This document shows positions 11,046 through 23,751 of a stretch of DNA of 64,000 bases, piece after piece. Under the pieces are notes generated by a model. The model did no database searches and was not told the origin of the DNA. It saw nothing but the letters and a program-made list of their open reading frames with translations. Source of the DNA: Eucalyptus grandis (Eukaryota > Streptophyta > Magnoliopsida > Myrtales > Myrtaceae); assembly GCF_016545825.1 (NCBI RefSeq), contig NC_052615.1, forward strand, positions 25,226,520 through 25,290,519, read 5' to 3'. How positions within the stretch are numbered: the stretch's first letter is position 1; each line of letters opens with the position of its first letter. The position numbers and the translations under genes are program-made.

Positions 11046-14000
11046 ACCTCGGCAATATCTACGATCTCTAAGAGTATGTCTCGTTATTTGCATAGTATGC
11101 ACACATGATTGTATATGCTATAAATTCATGAATTCAAATGAGATTCATGCATGATAATTTTGTCAGTTCTGCATCTTTTGATTTCCACTGGGGAAGATTT
11201 TGAAAGACAACCTTCATTTAGAATGTAGATGTCTTGAGCATGCTAGATGAGGGACTTTCAGTCTGAAAGGACTTTCCGCTCACTCTCATGGAAAAGGCTA
11301 TCCTAACCATTGATGCAGGATTCATAAGGACCACACTATCTCACTGTCATCATGTCAGCAGGGGTCTGAGTATTCTCGCAAATAGTACGACTTTACCAAT
11401 GTGAGAGGTTTTGGTTGAAACTGTGATGAAGTCTTGGTCAGTGGCTCATCGAAGGGGACCATCAAGGTTGAAGCTGATGGATGAAAATGGTGCACGATCA
11501 TCTCCGGGTTTACAAGTCAAGAACCCTGCGAAAAGAGATAGAGTAATCTTGCTCATACTTCTTCGAGCGATGCTTATAGACATATGAAATCCTACGTTAA
11601 TTGAAGTGCCCCTAATCTGAAGAGACTTTTACAATGGGATGCAAAGTAGGCTTGATTCATGTGTAAAAAGGTAGAGCTGGTGATTGCCTTGGCATTTGTC
11701 ACCAGTCTTTCTTCTCACTGTCAAATGGAGGTTCTATGGACCACAACAACAACATTTTCTTGGCTGCATTTTTGACTGGAGGGCATTGGCCTTGCTTTTA
11801 CCAGGCATACTGCTTTTTTCATGCCCTTATTTTTTATTCCTGTTCTTCAAATATGGGCATTGACCTTGCTTTTACCAGGTACACTGCTTTTTTATGCCCC
11901 TACTTTTTTTATTCTTGTCGTTAGAGGAATTGGCCTAGACAAGTTCAATCGAAGCACCGTTATTAGACTCTTGAGTCTTCATCTTGCCTAGTGCTCCGGG
12001 CTATGCTGCTTAAATGGCAGTAACTTCTGTTTTGTCTTGATGTGAGGGTAAAATTACAGACTCACTTGGGTTGTACAATGAATACAAGTGCGTAAAGAAA
12101 GAATTGCTCTTCATGACTCTAGGGCACTTAAATTAACGCGAGTGTTCATATGCAATAAAGACACTCGAAGATTGATGCAAGTGCAAGCAAGAAAATTTCT
12201 ATCCCCTTTCTCACTTTGTGATGCTGACTTGCTTTCGACTTGCCCCAGTGTGGGGTGGTTCCTTGACAGGGATATGAGAGAAATTTCATCAGTGTATGGG
12301 GCTCAATGGGGTGAGCGATGGAATACCTCTCACTATTTTGGTTATCGTACCATTCGCGAGAGAACTCTTTACCCTGCAGCCATGGAATCTTCTGCACTCA
12401 TCTCACAAGTGTATAGATGGGGGACTGTGTGTAGGATATGGCTTGCCTTTCATCATTCGAACGTACCTCATCCAACATGCTCAATTAATCTTGTATTCTT
12501 CACTTAGCTGTCTATTCTAATAATCCTCAGTGGAATCAGTGACTTAGACAGACGAAATCGTCATGCATAATTCATCTGGAAATGACACACAACATTTTGA
12601 ATATGATGGAGTTTGAACTTTTCAAAACAAGTGAATGGTTTTAACTCAAAAAAAAGACCATGTTGACAACTTTAGAAGTTAACATAATGGTGTTTCCAAA
12701 TATGTTAATTTTTGAACATCAAAAGGGTTACTCGCAAATGGACGTCGATGGTTGTCCCTATTGATTAGGAATATGACACATGAATGATCGGTCGGGGTTG
12801 GGAATCTGATCGGGCATCTCGCTTTTGCCCCCGCGAAGAGAAGATGTACAAGTAGATCAATTAGTTTGGCCAAAATTAAATGTGAGTTGAGGCCTGAAGA
12901 TTTTCTGTCATTTGCTTTGGCAATACTTGAGACGCCATTTTGCTTGAGAGAGTCATGCCTCTCATTGATTTGTTATCTTTGTTTTTGTCGGTTAATCCCG
13001 CAACAAACAAGACATGCTTCTCATTGATTCGTTATCCTTGCTTTTGACAGTCAGGTGATCCTGCAACAAACAAGAGGGAATGTGTTAGTCATGAACTCTT
13101 TCAAGAGTCGAATAACTGGAAGCGATACAACTTTACCCTTCACTGGTTTTGCAGATGATTGGATGAACCTAAAGTGAGAGGGGGACACGAAGTCCTATGT
13201 CCCTTGCTTCATTAGGTCAATTATTCTCTGAATTAGCTCCTAGATGACATATGTTTTTCCACGAAGCCAGGTGAATTTGATGTGGGTCATTTTCATGTAC
13301 TAGCTTGGCCAATATTGATTTGCCTATCCATTGAGTTTGGTTCTTGAGTTGTGATGCTCCCTGTCAATAGGGGGAATATGTCAAAAGTGAATACAAAGAA
13401 GGGGGAGTATTGGAAACGATACCAAATTACTCTTCTCCAAAGTTTGTATTTGCTGACTCCTGATGATGTTTGAATGCCGATGACAGCCTTTTCGTCTTGG
13501 CATAGTTTGACATTTCTTTCGATTGGCCTTCCTCACTTGTGATCATGTATGCATGATTGCTGGTCGTTGATTCATCTTCAACGCCTTCCTTCTGTGGAAT
13601 TTCTCCTTCTGTCTTTAACTATAGCATCATTGGGCAAAAGTCATGCATCTCAAGCTTCTATGGAATCTGAGATAGACAATCTCAAGCTCTCTGATGGCAA
13701 TTACTCCTCGGAAGAATACGTGTCTGGGATGAAGTTTCTAGATTCCAACATCATTGTCCAGGGTGTGAGGCTATAGATCGCTTTGACTGTCTAGATTTTC
13801 TCCCTGTTGACAGTAATCAATTCAACGAGAGGAGATCCCCTCCTTGTGCTTTTGGCTTGGTGAAGCTGAAAGTCCTGTCAATGAACTTGGGACATCCTGC
13901 CTTGAGCTATCATGCTATGTATGCTTCAAGTTTGATAATATGCCTGTGCCTGTTACATCCCATCCTTCGTTTCCTGTAGATGGAAGAGAGAGGATGTCAT

Positions 14001-14660
14001 TTTCGACATTATGTTCAGGGAATAGGACTTACCATTTTGAAACGTGATGATCCTTTCTGTTTGCCCCTTGCTTTCTTGGGAAGGTGTCATTGAATTCGGT
14101 GAGTTCACATAATGTGCTTGCTTCAAATGCCCCCTGTCACACTAAGTCGAAGAGGACGGGAATGATCTTTTGAGACATGAAGTGAGTGAGTCAAAAAGAC
14201 AAACATGATTAAATTTATCATCTTGTTTTAACAAAAGCTTTTGGTGATGAAATATTTTTCATTTTCAAAATATTTTTTTGGGGAGAAAAAGCATGAGGAA
14301 GCCCGGCCCTCAGTATTTCTCCTTGGATGATGTTTTTTTTTCATGGTTGGATAGCATCACCGGGCTGGTTTGGAGTACCGCCTCATGCTCTCAAAATATT
14401 TTCAACTTTATTTACTAGGTGGATTTACATTTTGGAAAAGTGTTTTCAAAAGTTAGTTCCTCAAGCGGAACTGATGTTGAAAATAAAAACAAGCCAGACT
14501 TAAGAAAGAGGTACAAGTTCCCACGTAGGGGAATACGAAAGAAATTAAAAAGGGTTCTACTTGAGCGGGCCTGCACCCATTTCCCCTTACGGTCCTTCGT
14601 TGATGGTGTCCATGAAAAGGTCTCCAAACATGGTGGTCATGTCATCCGGCCCTTCTTTCT
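11046..14660. other. Gypsy internal region without recognisable coding
   Basis: Between the arrays and gag no protease, reverse transcriptase, RNase H or integrase motif was found on the minus strand. A 74-bp imperfect direct repeat with the core 'TTGCTTTTACCAGG' occurs at 11781 and 11855. Plus-strand frames at 12088-12507 and 13549-13776 show no family resemblance that I can name. Nothing else is supported here. Confidence 0.6.
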
Positions 14661-14666
14661 CTTTTG

Positions 14667-16195
14667 CTAAGGGTGGCACTTCATTGCTGAATAATACCCG
14701 GCCTTCACCAGCCCTTGATGAATGTCGGTATGCGCTTCGACATTTCTGCTCTGACTGTCTTCAAAACTGAATACCGCATTTACTTTGTCGGTGTCATCAG
14801 GGAGCGAATTGCTCTGAAATGAGAAAGCTTTAGTGTCTAACAGGTTTTGGATTCGACTCTTGAGGGCGAAACACTCATCGCCGAATGCCCCACTTCTTCC
14901 ATGTGATAGTCGCATATCTTTTGACGGGTCATAGTTGGAAAAAATTTCAGCGTTGGGTCGCTTTGGCTCAATTGAAAGGAGGTTCTTCTTCCGGAGGATT
15001 GCCAGTACCTGTGACGGAGATCCAGGAAGAGGAGTAAATTGTCTCTTGTTGTTGTAACGCTGGGATGGCTGACGGCTGGTGGTCTGTTGCTGTCTTGCAC
15101 TTGTCTGAATTGTTGGAGAATGATTGTAGGTCGCATTGACATCTACTAGGGGTTCTTTATCTTTCTTCATGTTGAACCTGCCCGTGGATGCAGGTTCAGT
15201 GAACCAACCATCCCTCAACCCTATCTCGATTTGCTCCCCTACTGGAATGAGTTGATTAAATGATTCGGCGATCGTGGTTACCATTCGATTGCGGTACTCA
15301 TAAGGGAGGGTTTTGATAAACATCTTTCTCAGCTCGAAATCGGTTGGTTCAGGACTGATTTGGGCGGCCAGATTCCTCCATCGGATAGTATATTCTTTGA
15401 ACGATTCGTGCTTTTTCTTTTCGGTACGCTCAAGATCCTCATGAGAAGGGGTAATATCCATTATGAACTTATACTGCTTGAGGAATGCCTCACTCACTTC
15501 GCTCCATGTTTCGAGGAGATTCATGTTCTTTGTAATGTACCACCTCAGGGCAGGGCCTATTAGACTTGATTGGAACAACTGGATCATTAATGGTGCATTA
15601 TTAACGTATTGGGTCATTCGAACCAAGTACATTTGCAAATGAGCCCTAGGGCAAGTCGTGCCATCGTACTTCTCAAACTCAGGCATTTTGAATTTTTCCG
15701 GCATTTTGACATTGGAATAAATGGAGAGTCCGTCAAAGTAGGATCTTGGAGGCCTTGCGGTTGTTTCACTTCTCCTCAAGCTTTTCGAGGCGTTTGTCAT
15801 GCTCAGTTTTAGACAAACTGTCTGGCCTAGCTTTCTCGATCATGGTTGGGTGTGGATCATCCTCCAATTTGGGCATGTTATCGTCGGTATCTCCACCTTG
15901 ATCACCCCTGGTAGATGATGGTGGCAACAATACCTCGATTGAGGCTGGGGCGGGAGTGAGTTTGCCCTGGATGGAGTCTATCTCGCTTTGAAAGTTGTTG
16001 AAGCACATTGAAGACTTGCTTCATTTCACTTTCCATGACCGCAATACGGCTTGGTACATTTTCTTCAGCCATTCTTGCTCTTGCTTTTGAACGAGTCTGG
16101 ATCGGCGAACGTTGACGTTCCGTAATTACCTGGTCATGAGTAAACAAGCGTGTGTGAATACAAGGCGTAAATAGGGAGTCAGTCCATGATGACAA
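14667..16195 (-). pseudogene. Gypsy (Tat-like) gag, frameshifted
   Basis: Three overlapping minus frames build one gag. 16195-16020 supplies a basic leader and MAEENVPSRIAVMESEMKQV; 16008-15766 continues as a linker (QSEIDSIQGKLTPAP); 15800-14667 carries the gag core: 'MPEFEKYDGTTCPRAHL', 'LIGPALRWY', 'FLKQYKF', 'RWRNLAAQI', 'MFIKTLPYEYRNRM'. These are the retrotransposon gag signatures of Ty3/gypsy. Near 14890-14940 the expected 'C-Y-H...GH' part of the knuckle-like region is found in a neighbouring frame (14837-15142), between two compensating indels, before 'DECFALKSRIQNLL', which is typical of the Tat gag C-terminus. At least three frame changes mean it is inactive as it stands. It packages RNA in active relatives. 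Confidence 0.88.
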
Positions 16196-17013
16196 CCTAA
16201 TCCTACTATTTTTGTTTATTCATGAAAAGGTAGAGGATTCCCTAAACATATATTGAAAAAGGGCACGTGGCATGTTAACATGAGCTAAAAAGATATTCAA
16301 TTTGAAAGGCGAAGAAAGCATGAGTTGCAACAAATTTTGAAAAATGTTCCTATCCCTTTTTTTTTAGGCAAATGAAAATTCTTGCGGAAAAGAATTTTGT
16401 AACATGCTTGAAAATAAAAACATCAACTGAAAATAATTTTTTTAGCAAAAGTTTTTTTTTTGTTTTGTTTAAAACTTTATAACAATTACTTTCAGATTTA
16501 AATGGCCGTGATATTAAATCCTAGACTAATCATGGACCACTCAATATATACAGGAAGGTAAGTAAATTACACAAAATAAAAACTTACTTCACATGAGAAA
16601 ATTGATGGCAATCACATAGACATGCGCATGATATGTGCGGCTCGATTTCTAACTGAGAAGGTTTGATGAAATTAAAAAGGTATCCGCCCGTCGCAGCCTC
16701 GCGTTAGCAGCATACCCCCTTAACCTCGGCTAAGAAATTCGGGGAAAAGAAAGGCAACCTCTACATTGCAGTCTCGCGTTCGAGGTCGTATCTTTCTTAA
16801 CACCATCCTAAAATCCTATGGCGGCCCAGTCCGGCGGCCGGGTGTGTGTGCCATGTGTAGTGCTAAAACATTTAAGGATGCACAACAGTTTATAATCACA
16901 AAACAATTTATTTTAACAGAATAAAAAAAACTTTAAGCTATTACCCTACACAAAAGAAAAAACCCAAGTTAGCAAAGTATTTAAACAAAGATAAAATGGC
17001 CTAAGTCCTCAAA

Positions 17014-17033
17014 GTCCTCAGCGGAGTCGCCAA
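17014..17033 (-). promoter_or_regulatory. Primer-binding-site-like sequence of nested gypsy
   Basis: On the minus strand, two bases after the LTR end GGTCGCGACA, comes TTGGCGACTCCGCTGAGGAC. A TGGCGACTC start is common as a gypsy primer site in plants. I do not assign the tRNA. Confidence 0.6.
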
Positions 17034-17035
17034 GC

Positions 17036-19273
17036 TGTCGCGACCTCTTTTTTTTTCGGCACCCGCAATCGGGTACGAGCGCCTAAAGCGAGGCTAATGG
17101 CTCGGCTGAATTTATTAAGCCCGGACTCTCCCAAGTCCACCAATTCACGACTTTAATAGTTTGAGTTTTTAACCTATAAATCAATTTTTAAAATGGAGTC
17201 GCCACTAATCGATTTGGGGTGGGTTGATTAGAAACCCAAGTGAAGTACCGGGAGAAATACTCACTCCTGCGCAACCAGAGAAATTAGGATTGGGGACTTG
17301 ATTACACTAGTTAATCACTAATGCCCCTTCGGTACCTAATCTTGTCTAAACCCTAAGGCTTTTGGATTTTTTGAGAGATTTTCCATGTATTTTTGGGAGG
17401 AAAACATTTTTTGAGTCGTTTTCTAATTTTCTGGACACAAAAGGGATTTTTTTGGGGTTTTTTTGGAAAAATACAGGTCTTTTTTAGCTTTTTCTGAATT
17501 TTGTTGGCTTTTTCATGAATTTTTGGCTTTTTTGGATTTTTGGCATTTTTTGGAAAATAAATATTTTTTTGATATTTTCGGAAAATTAATTAATTTTTAT
17601 ATTTTTTAAATATTATATTATATTATAATGTTTAAAAAACGAACCGGTCGGATCCTTGGGTTGGGTCCGACCCGGGTCATCCATTCGGGCCCGCGTTGCG
17701 GGCCCGACTGATTTTTTCATTTTCTGATTTTTCAATTTTGAAAATAAAATATTTATTTTTTATTTATTTATTTAAAATAATATAAAACTGACCCGGGTCG
17801 GATCCGTGGGCTGGGTCCGACCGGCCGGCGATCCGATGAGGGACGGGCCCGCAATGCGGGCCCGACTCAGATTTTTTTCTTTTTTTTTAAACAAGGCCCA
17901 AACCGATTTTGCCCCATTTTCACTAAAAGAAATTCAGCCCAACAACCACCCGGCCCAAATAGATCTATTTTCTAAAAAAAAAGGCCCGGCCCACGCGCGA
18001 ATGGCCCAAGCTGGCCGAAACCCTGCCGGACGCCAACTCGGATCCGCCCGACTTCGACCCGTCTTCCCTTCGCCGACCCGGTTTGCTGGAGTTCGCGAGA
18101 TCTGGCGATCCGCGGCTCTAATGAGGGACAGAGGCGGCGTCCGAAGGCGGCGGCGTCGCAGCCGGCAGCCGGCCGCTCAATTAGATTGACGGCGGGGCTC
18201 GTGGCGCGGCGGTAGGAGACGCGTCGAAAGCCCCGATTCACTGAGGCTGAGATCCGGTGATAGATGGGGTTCGAGAGGGGGGGTGCGACGATGGTGACGC
18301 GGTAAGCGACGGTGGCGTCGCGGCGGCGGCGGATACACGGTGGCGGTTGACGGTGATGGTGACGACGGTCGCGATGGCGAGGCCTCGGCTTCCCAGATCT
18401 GGAGTGGCATTGGTGGGTCAGTCTCGGCACGGCGTCGGGGCTAAATCGACCTCAGATTTGGTGCGGCTTTTGGACGAATCAGTTGTAGCGACGGCGTTGG
18501 GGTGGTCGGGAGTGCTCGGCTCGGCACAGCGTTCGGCAGCAATAGCAACAGCAAAAAAAACCAGATTTGAGGCGCAGATCTCGCGAAACCCTACCCTCGA
18601 CCTCAATATTCTCTCACTCAGGTCAGATCCGAGCCTCCACCGGCCGGATCTGACCTTCTCGAAGTCGCTTGCCGCCTACCTTCCCCGAAGTCTCTCGGTG
18701 GAGGGTGGGCTGAGCTTGCGACTCGAGCTCTCTCGCTCGCTCTTTGATTCCTCCCCCGAAGTCTCTCAGTGGGAAGATCTCGGAGCTCGCGATGCCTTTC
18801 AACGGAAGTTGTGCCCTCCTATTTATAGGCGAGGAGGTCCGGTCGACGGAGATACTCGGCCACCGGTCTTTGGCTTGCCGACCGAACTCCCACGGCCCAA
18901 CCGGCGTCTCATCTCGCATTAAAGGCGCGCATTGAAGGCGCATGCGCGTTGTCCTCTCCTTCGGCGGCCTACCTCCGTGCCTCTTTGCCGTAGGCTGCCC
19001 TTGAGCGCGTCGCTGGCCACCGCGCGTGAGATGGTTTAATGAAGAAGAAGAAGAAGACAGGAGGAAGAAGAAGAAGGGGGGGCCAAGTCGTGCGAAGGGA
19101 GAGAGAAAGAAAAGGGGCTGGCTGCTTTGCTTTTTGCTTTTCTTGTTTTCTTTTTGCTTTTATTCTTGTTTTCTTTTTGTTGTTTTGTTATTTGTTTATT
19201 ATTTCGAAAAAGACAAAATAAATAAAAACTTAATTAATAAAATAAATAGACTAAAAATTGAGGTGTCAACAAA
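17036..19273 (-). repeat. 5' LTR of nested gypsy element
   Basis: About 2.24 kb copy of 5061-7273. On minus it starts TGTTGACACC and carries TATAAATAG at 18819-18827. The long GC-rich frames inside it (for example 18257-18922 on plus) recur only because the LTR recurs, and they are frame-broken between copies. Confidence 0.9.
18819..18827 (-). promoter_or_regulatory. TATA box in 5' LTR (minus strand)
   Basis: TATAAATAG on minus, in the same context as 6816-6824. In this LTR it would start transcription toward gag. Confidence 0.65.
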
Positions 19274-22200
19274 GTGTTTACGTCAAATACATTGGTAATG
19301 CAATATTGAATGTTGCAATTACTGCCTTGCCTCTAAATGATGTGCTGATTGTTCCTGAGATTAAGAAAAATCTTCTATCAGTGTCAAAATTCACTGACGA
19401 TTACCCATGTTCCTTTATTTTTGACAAAACTGGTGTGTATCTCAAGGACAGCACAACCAACACAACCATGAAGCTAGGAAGGAAGGTTAGAGGGTTATAC
19501 AAAGTAGACCCTTATGCTGCAGAAGCTTATTTCACACAAAGACAAAGAATTGTTGCAGAGAGTATTTGGCATCAACGTCTGGCTAATACAAATAGAGTAT
19601 CTTGAAGCAATTGAAGGCTCAAAATTTGATTCAGTATAACAAAGAAACACAATCTGTATGTAGAAGTTGCCAAATAGCTAAGAGTACTACTCTACCTTTT
19701 CCATTGTCGAATTTTACAGCTACAAAACCTCTACAACAGATTCACTGTGATATCTGGGGACCTTCTCCAGTTAAATCTTTTCAGAGTTTCAAGTACTATG
19801 TCATTTTTGTTGACAATTTCTCTCGGTTTAGTTGGATATACCCATTAAAGTTGAAGTCAGATTTCTATAGTATTTTTCTCATGTTTCAAAAATTAGTAGA
19901 AAATCAGCATAACTGTAAGATCAAGACCTTTCAGTGTGATGGTGGAGGAGAATTTATCAGCCAAAAATTCAGAACCCACTTATAGAACTGTGGCATTCAA
20001 TAGCATATCTCCTGTCCATATACACCTGAGCGGAATGGGATACCTGAAAGGAAGCATCGGCATATAGTTGAACTTGGTCTGGCTATGCTATACCATGCAA
20101 AAATTCCACTGAAATTTTGGGTAGATGCATTTGTAATAGCTAACTATATTGTTAACATTCTCCCTACTCAAAACTACAAGATGCAGTCTCCTTTCAGCAA
20201 ATTATATCAGCATAACCCAAGATATGACCATCTCGTAACCTTTGGCTGTGCTTGCTATCCTTGTCTTCGACCGTATGCACAGAATAAGCTTGATCCACGG
20301 TCACTAACTGTGTCTTTCTTGGATACAAAGTGATCACTATAAGGGATATCGATGCCTTCTCCCTACTACTGGTCATGTCTACATTAGCCGGCATGTAGTG
20401 TTTGATGAAACATTTTTCCCATTCTCTCAGAAATTAGCAACAGTCTATCCTCCCTATACACACTTATATAAATTGTGGACAGAAGAAGAGCAGTTTCTAG
20501 CTTCCTCTACTACAAATCACACAACTCATTCAACTTCTCAGTATACAAATTGGGAACAAGAAGCCATAGTGAATCACACAAATGGAGTAATCTCACCTGA
20601 ATGCACAGAACAAGCAGTTTCTATCTCACCAGCTGAAGTTACTATGGAACAAGTATCCACCACTACTCAAGATAGTCCACAACAAGTTGAAGTACCTGTT
20701 TCCATAATTGAGATATCAGATTAATCAAATCTGGAACAACACACTTCAAATAATCAGACAGATTCTCAAGGTACATTACCTACTCACCCTATGAAGACTA
20801 GGTCTAAGTCTGGCATTATTAAGACCAATCCTCGGTATGCATGTCTTGCTATATATGAAGTACCTCCTGAGCCAAAAACAATCAAAACAACATTAGCACA
20901 TAAGGGTTGGTATAAAGCAATGACAGAAGAAATGGATGCACTTTATCATAATAAAACTTGGGAATTAATCCCTCGAACTGATCAAATGAATATAATCGGC
21001 TGTAAGTGGGTATTTAAAACGAAACTTGCAGCCGATGGTAGTCTTGATAGACTTAAAGCTCGGTTGCTAAGGGGTTTCATTAGGAAGAAGGCATTGACTT
21101 TATAGAAACCTTTAGTCCAGTCATTAAGCATGCTACAATTCGCATAGTTCTATCAGTAGCCATGATGAAACACTAGCCAATTCATCAACTAGATGTCAAA
21201 AATGCATTCTTACATGGTACATTGAATGAGGTAGTCTACATGGAGCAGCCTCCTGGTTTTCAAGATCCCAAGAAACCTCATCATGTATGTCTTCTCAAGA
21301 AGTCTCTCTATGGACTTCGACAAGCTCCTTGAGCTTGGTTTGACAAGTTCAGCAACTTTCTGCTTGAATATGGGTTCTTTTGCAGCTCAACTGACCCATC
21401 CTTATTCATCTATCATACTGATATAGGCACCATTCTTTTACTACTATATGTTGATGACATTACACCGACCGGAAGCTCCTCTCGTCTCTTTCCAACCTTA
21501 TTCATTCTCTAAGTCTTCGTTATATGAAAGACCTTGGACCATTACATTACTTTCTTGGCATTGAAGTTAAAAATACCTTCGATCATCTATTTCTGTGCCA
21601 CACTAAATATGCCAAGGATCTTCTTACTCGAGCTCATATGCTTGAGTGCAAACCAATCACCACTCCTGTATCATTGAAACCAACTATTCTGATAAATGAT
21701 TCTGCTCTACTCTCCAATCCTGTCGAGTATCGAAGCTTAGTAGGTGGCCTTCAGTATCTGACTTTAACAAGACCTGACATTGCATATGCTACAAATCAAC
21801 TATGTCGAAATTATAGAAACCAATCAGAGAGACTTACATAAACTCAAGAGAGTTTTGAGGTATGTAAAAGGGACTCTAAGTCTTGGAGTCTTCATTCACT
21901 CGAAGCTCTCTTCACTTATATGGGTTCTCGATTGATTGGGCAAGATGTGTTGAGACAAGAAGATCAACAACAGGTTTTTGTACATACCTTGGCTCCAATC
22001 TCATATCTTGGGCAGCAAAGAAACAATCCACGCTTAGTCGATCTTCTGTGAAGCCGAGTATCGTGCACTTGCTTTCGCATCTGCCGAACTTACCTAGATC
22101 AGCTTTGTTCTTCGTGATATAGGATGCTCATTGACTTGTCCAACACAGCTCTTCGTGACAATAAATCCGCCATCTCTCTCACTATTAATCCTGTTCTTCA

Positions 22201-22380
22201 TGCTCGGACCAAACATATTGAGATAGACTTTCATTTTGTCAGGGAAAAAGTCTCATCAGGGTCATTACAAGTGAAATATGTTCCAAGTAACTATCAAATT
22301 GCTGATATATTTACAAAACCCCTCTCTCATACTACACATTATCAGCTACGAATCAAATTAGGAATCGGGTTTTCACCCAT
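19274..22380 (+). pseudogene. Copia pol (integrase, reverse transcriptase, RNase H), broken
   Basis: The frame resumes with the protease tail and 'IKKNLLSVSKF', then the pre-integrase zinc region (WHQRLA.. and CRSC; the second histidine is missing). The integrase core keeps its first Asp in 'CDIWGP', second Asp in 'QCDGGGEF' and a Glu in 'GIPERKH', with a stop between the last two near 19983. The reverse transcriptase starts with 'GCKWVFK' near 21000, changes frame near 21070, has stops near 21173 and 21330, and retains the catalytic YVDD at about 21449. The tail has 'SLVGGLQYLTLTRPDIAYA' at 21740-21785 and an RNase H with 'TKHIEIDFHFVREKV' and 'IADIFTKPL'. At least five lesions mean no functional polyprotein. 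Confidence 0.93.
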
Positions 22381-22398
22381 TCCCAATTTGAGGGGGGC

Positions 22399-22876
22399 TG
22401 TTAAGAAAAGCCAGAAGAACAAAAGCGAGGAAAAAGAGGCTTCTCAGCTAATGCTATCAGCGATACCAGGAAGAACAGGGGAAGCTAAGAACAGAGGAAG
22501 CAAGACATACAAGAGTGATAAAGAGAAAACATATGTAGAAGAGGAACGAGAATATGTACATGCTGCTAAGAAGAATGAGAAGAAAACCGGTTGTGAAAAC
22601 TCTGTATAATGCTGCGAGTCTTGACTAGTCTCGGCAGTTAGTCTAGAATAGTTCAGTTCTGGAAGTTAGTCAATGTTTGCTTCAGTTAGTTACTTTTTCT
22701 TCAACTGAATCAATACCTGTAAAACAGTGTTTCAGAGTTAGTCCTTGTATATAAAAGGATAACTCTCGATTGAATAGATCATTAAGGAAAAACAGAATAG
22801 AAAGGAAGTTCTTCATCTCAAGATCTCTGTACAGATTCTTCATCCTATTTTTCTTCTCTGCGCATAAACTTCTTCA
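22399..22876 (+). repeat. Copia 3' LTR
   Basis: 478 bp, same ends as 3028-3505, directly after the polypurine tract and followed by the target duplication AGTTT (22877-22881). The empty site before insertion would have joined 3027 to 22882. Confidence 0.95.
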
Positions 22877-22881
22877 AGTTT

Positions 22882-23750
22882 CTGTTAAATTCGAAGGCAT
22901 ACCAGTGGAGTTTGCATATTATTGATTGATCGGTTGGTCATTAAGCATGATTTAGTAGAATTTTACTCATCGACCCAGACTGACACACCTATTCCCGTTC
23001 TATTCCTATGTTTGTCTCTGTGGTGATGGATGGCAATCGATGACGAGTAAACGGATTCGAGTTAATGGCCGGAGCGTTGATCCATTGAAGCATTCGGGTC
23101 AGTCTGTTTCTCCAATCTTATGTTCTGTCCATTTCCTTTACTGTTGCGATTGTGGAGGATTGAGTTGATGGTGACGGAGGACGGCCGTAGTCACTGAATT
23201 GTACTGATTTAGGTGAATATCTATTGATAATTTTAGTGTTTCATCTCTTGAACTTCGACAATAAATGGATCTGGGAATGGTGGACTCGGCGTCAAGGATG
23301 AACAACGATCATAAAAAGAGAGGAGAATAACAAAAAAGAGAAAATAGGTCATTTTCAATGGAAAATAAGTTTAATGTGGGCTTAGTATGTATTTGTCATG
23401 GGGATGGGTTTAGTGCGGTAATGTTCAGGAATGGGTTTAAGATATGATTGGGCTGAATCCGGTTCTAGCAAATTTGTATTGATATAAATGCATTGAAAAT
23501 CCTAAAACTTACCATGAAAATATAATTTTTTTTTTGGTAAGTACCATGAAAAATATAATTGAGTTCTAAAAATTTCAAAAGTGTAATTAAGTCATGAAAT
23601 TTATCATAAAGTATAATTAAGTCCTAAAACTTTCAAAAAGAATAATCAAATTTATCTTTAGGGATGGACCTCTCAAGAAAAGATAGGTTTAGAGGTAATG
23701 AATTTGTTACGAAAGTAAAATCAAGTCTTAAAATTATTGTTATTGGCGTG
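22882..23750. other. C1 flank after copia; no gene seen
   Basis: Continues the unit interrupted at 3027. It has intron-like composition. At 23480-23660 there are words of the MULE/MITE terminal family ('AAGTCCTAAAACTTTCAAAA'), so a decayed MITE is likely there. Confidence 0.45.
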
Positions 23751-23751
23751 A

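Larger units (their letters stand above)
5061..19273 (-). mobile_element. Tat-like Ty3/gypsy LTR element, gag-only, nested in copia on the opposite strand
   Basis: Two ~2.2 kb LTRs (5061-7273 and 17036-19273) bracket 9.8 kb. The target duplication GTGTT occurs at 5056-5060 and 19274-19278. Orientation is minus: the gag frames (16195 down to 14667), a TATAAATAG box in each LTR, a primer-site-like sequence at 17014-17033 and a purine tract at 7274-7286 all read on minus. On that strand the LTR runs TGTTGACACC...GGTCGCGACA, an imperfect inverted pair. Two extra bases (19272-19273) lie between the TG end and the target copy. No reverse transcriptase, RNase H or integrase could be recognised between 7274 and 14660. 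Tandem arrays fill the 3' untranslated part, which is known for the Tat/Ogre lineage. It is therefore probably a non-autonomous derivative. Confidence 0.88.
3028..22876 (+). mobile_element. Degenerate Ty1/copia LTR retrotransposon, split by a nested gypsy element
   Basis: Two 478-bp LTRs (3028-3505 and 22399-22876) start TGTTAAG and end CTTCTTCA, and are flanked by the 5-bp target duplication AGTTT (3023-3027 and 22877-22881). I count 9 substitutions between the LTRs, about 1.9 percent. A primer-binding site follows the left LTR and a polypurine tract (22384-22398, TTTGAGGGGGG core) precedes the right one. The coding part runs gag, protease, integrase, reverse transcriptase, RNase H, in Ty1/copia order. 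It has several frameshifts and stop codons, so the copy is dead. The gag start and the order suggest the Ale/Retrofit group, an inference. Without the 14.2 kb insert at 5061-19273 the element would be about 5.6 kb, a normal copia length. Confidence 0.95.

Noticed and set aside
12088..12507. 139-codon plus frame in the gypsy interior
   Set aside because: No motif, wrong strand for the element, and overlapping frames on the other strand of similar length.
18257..18922. 221-codon plus frame in the second gypsy LTR
   Set aside because: The same LTR sequence at 6263 onward is broken by frameshifts, and the element is transcribed on the other strand.
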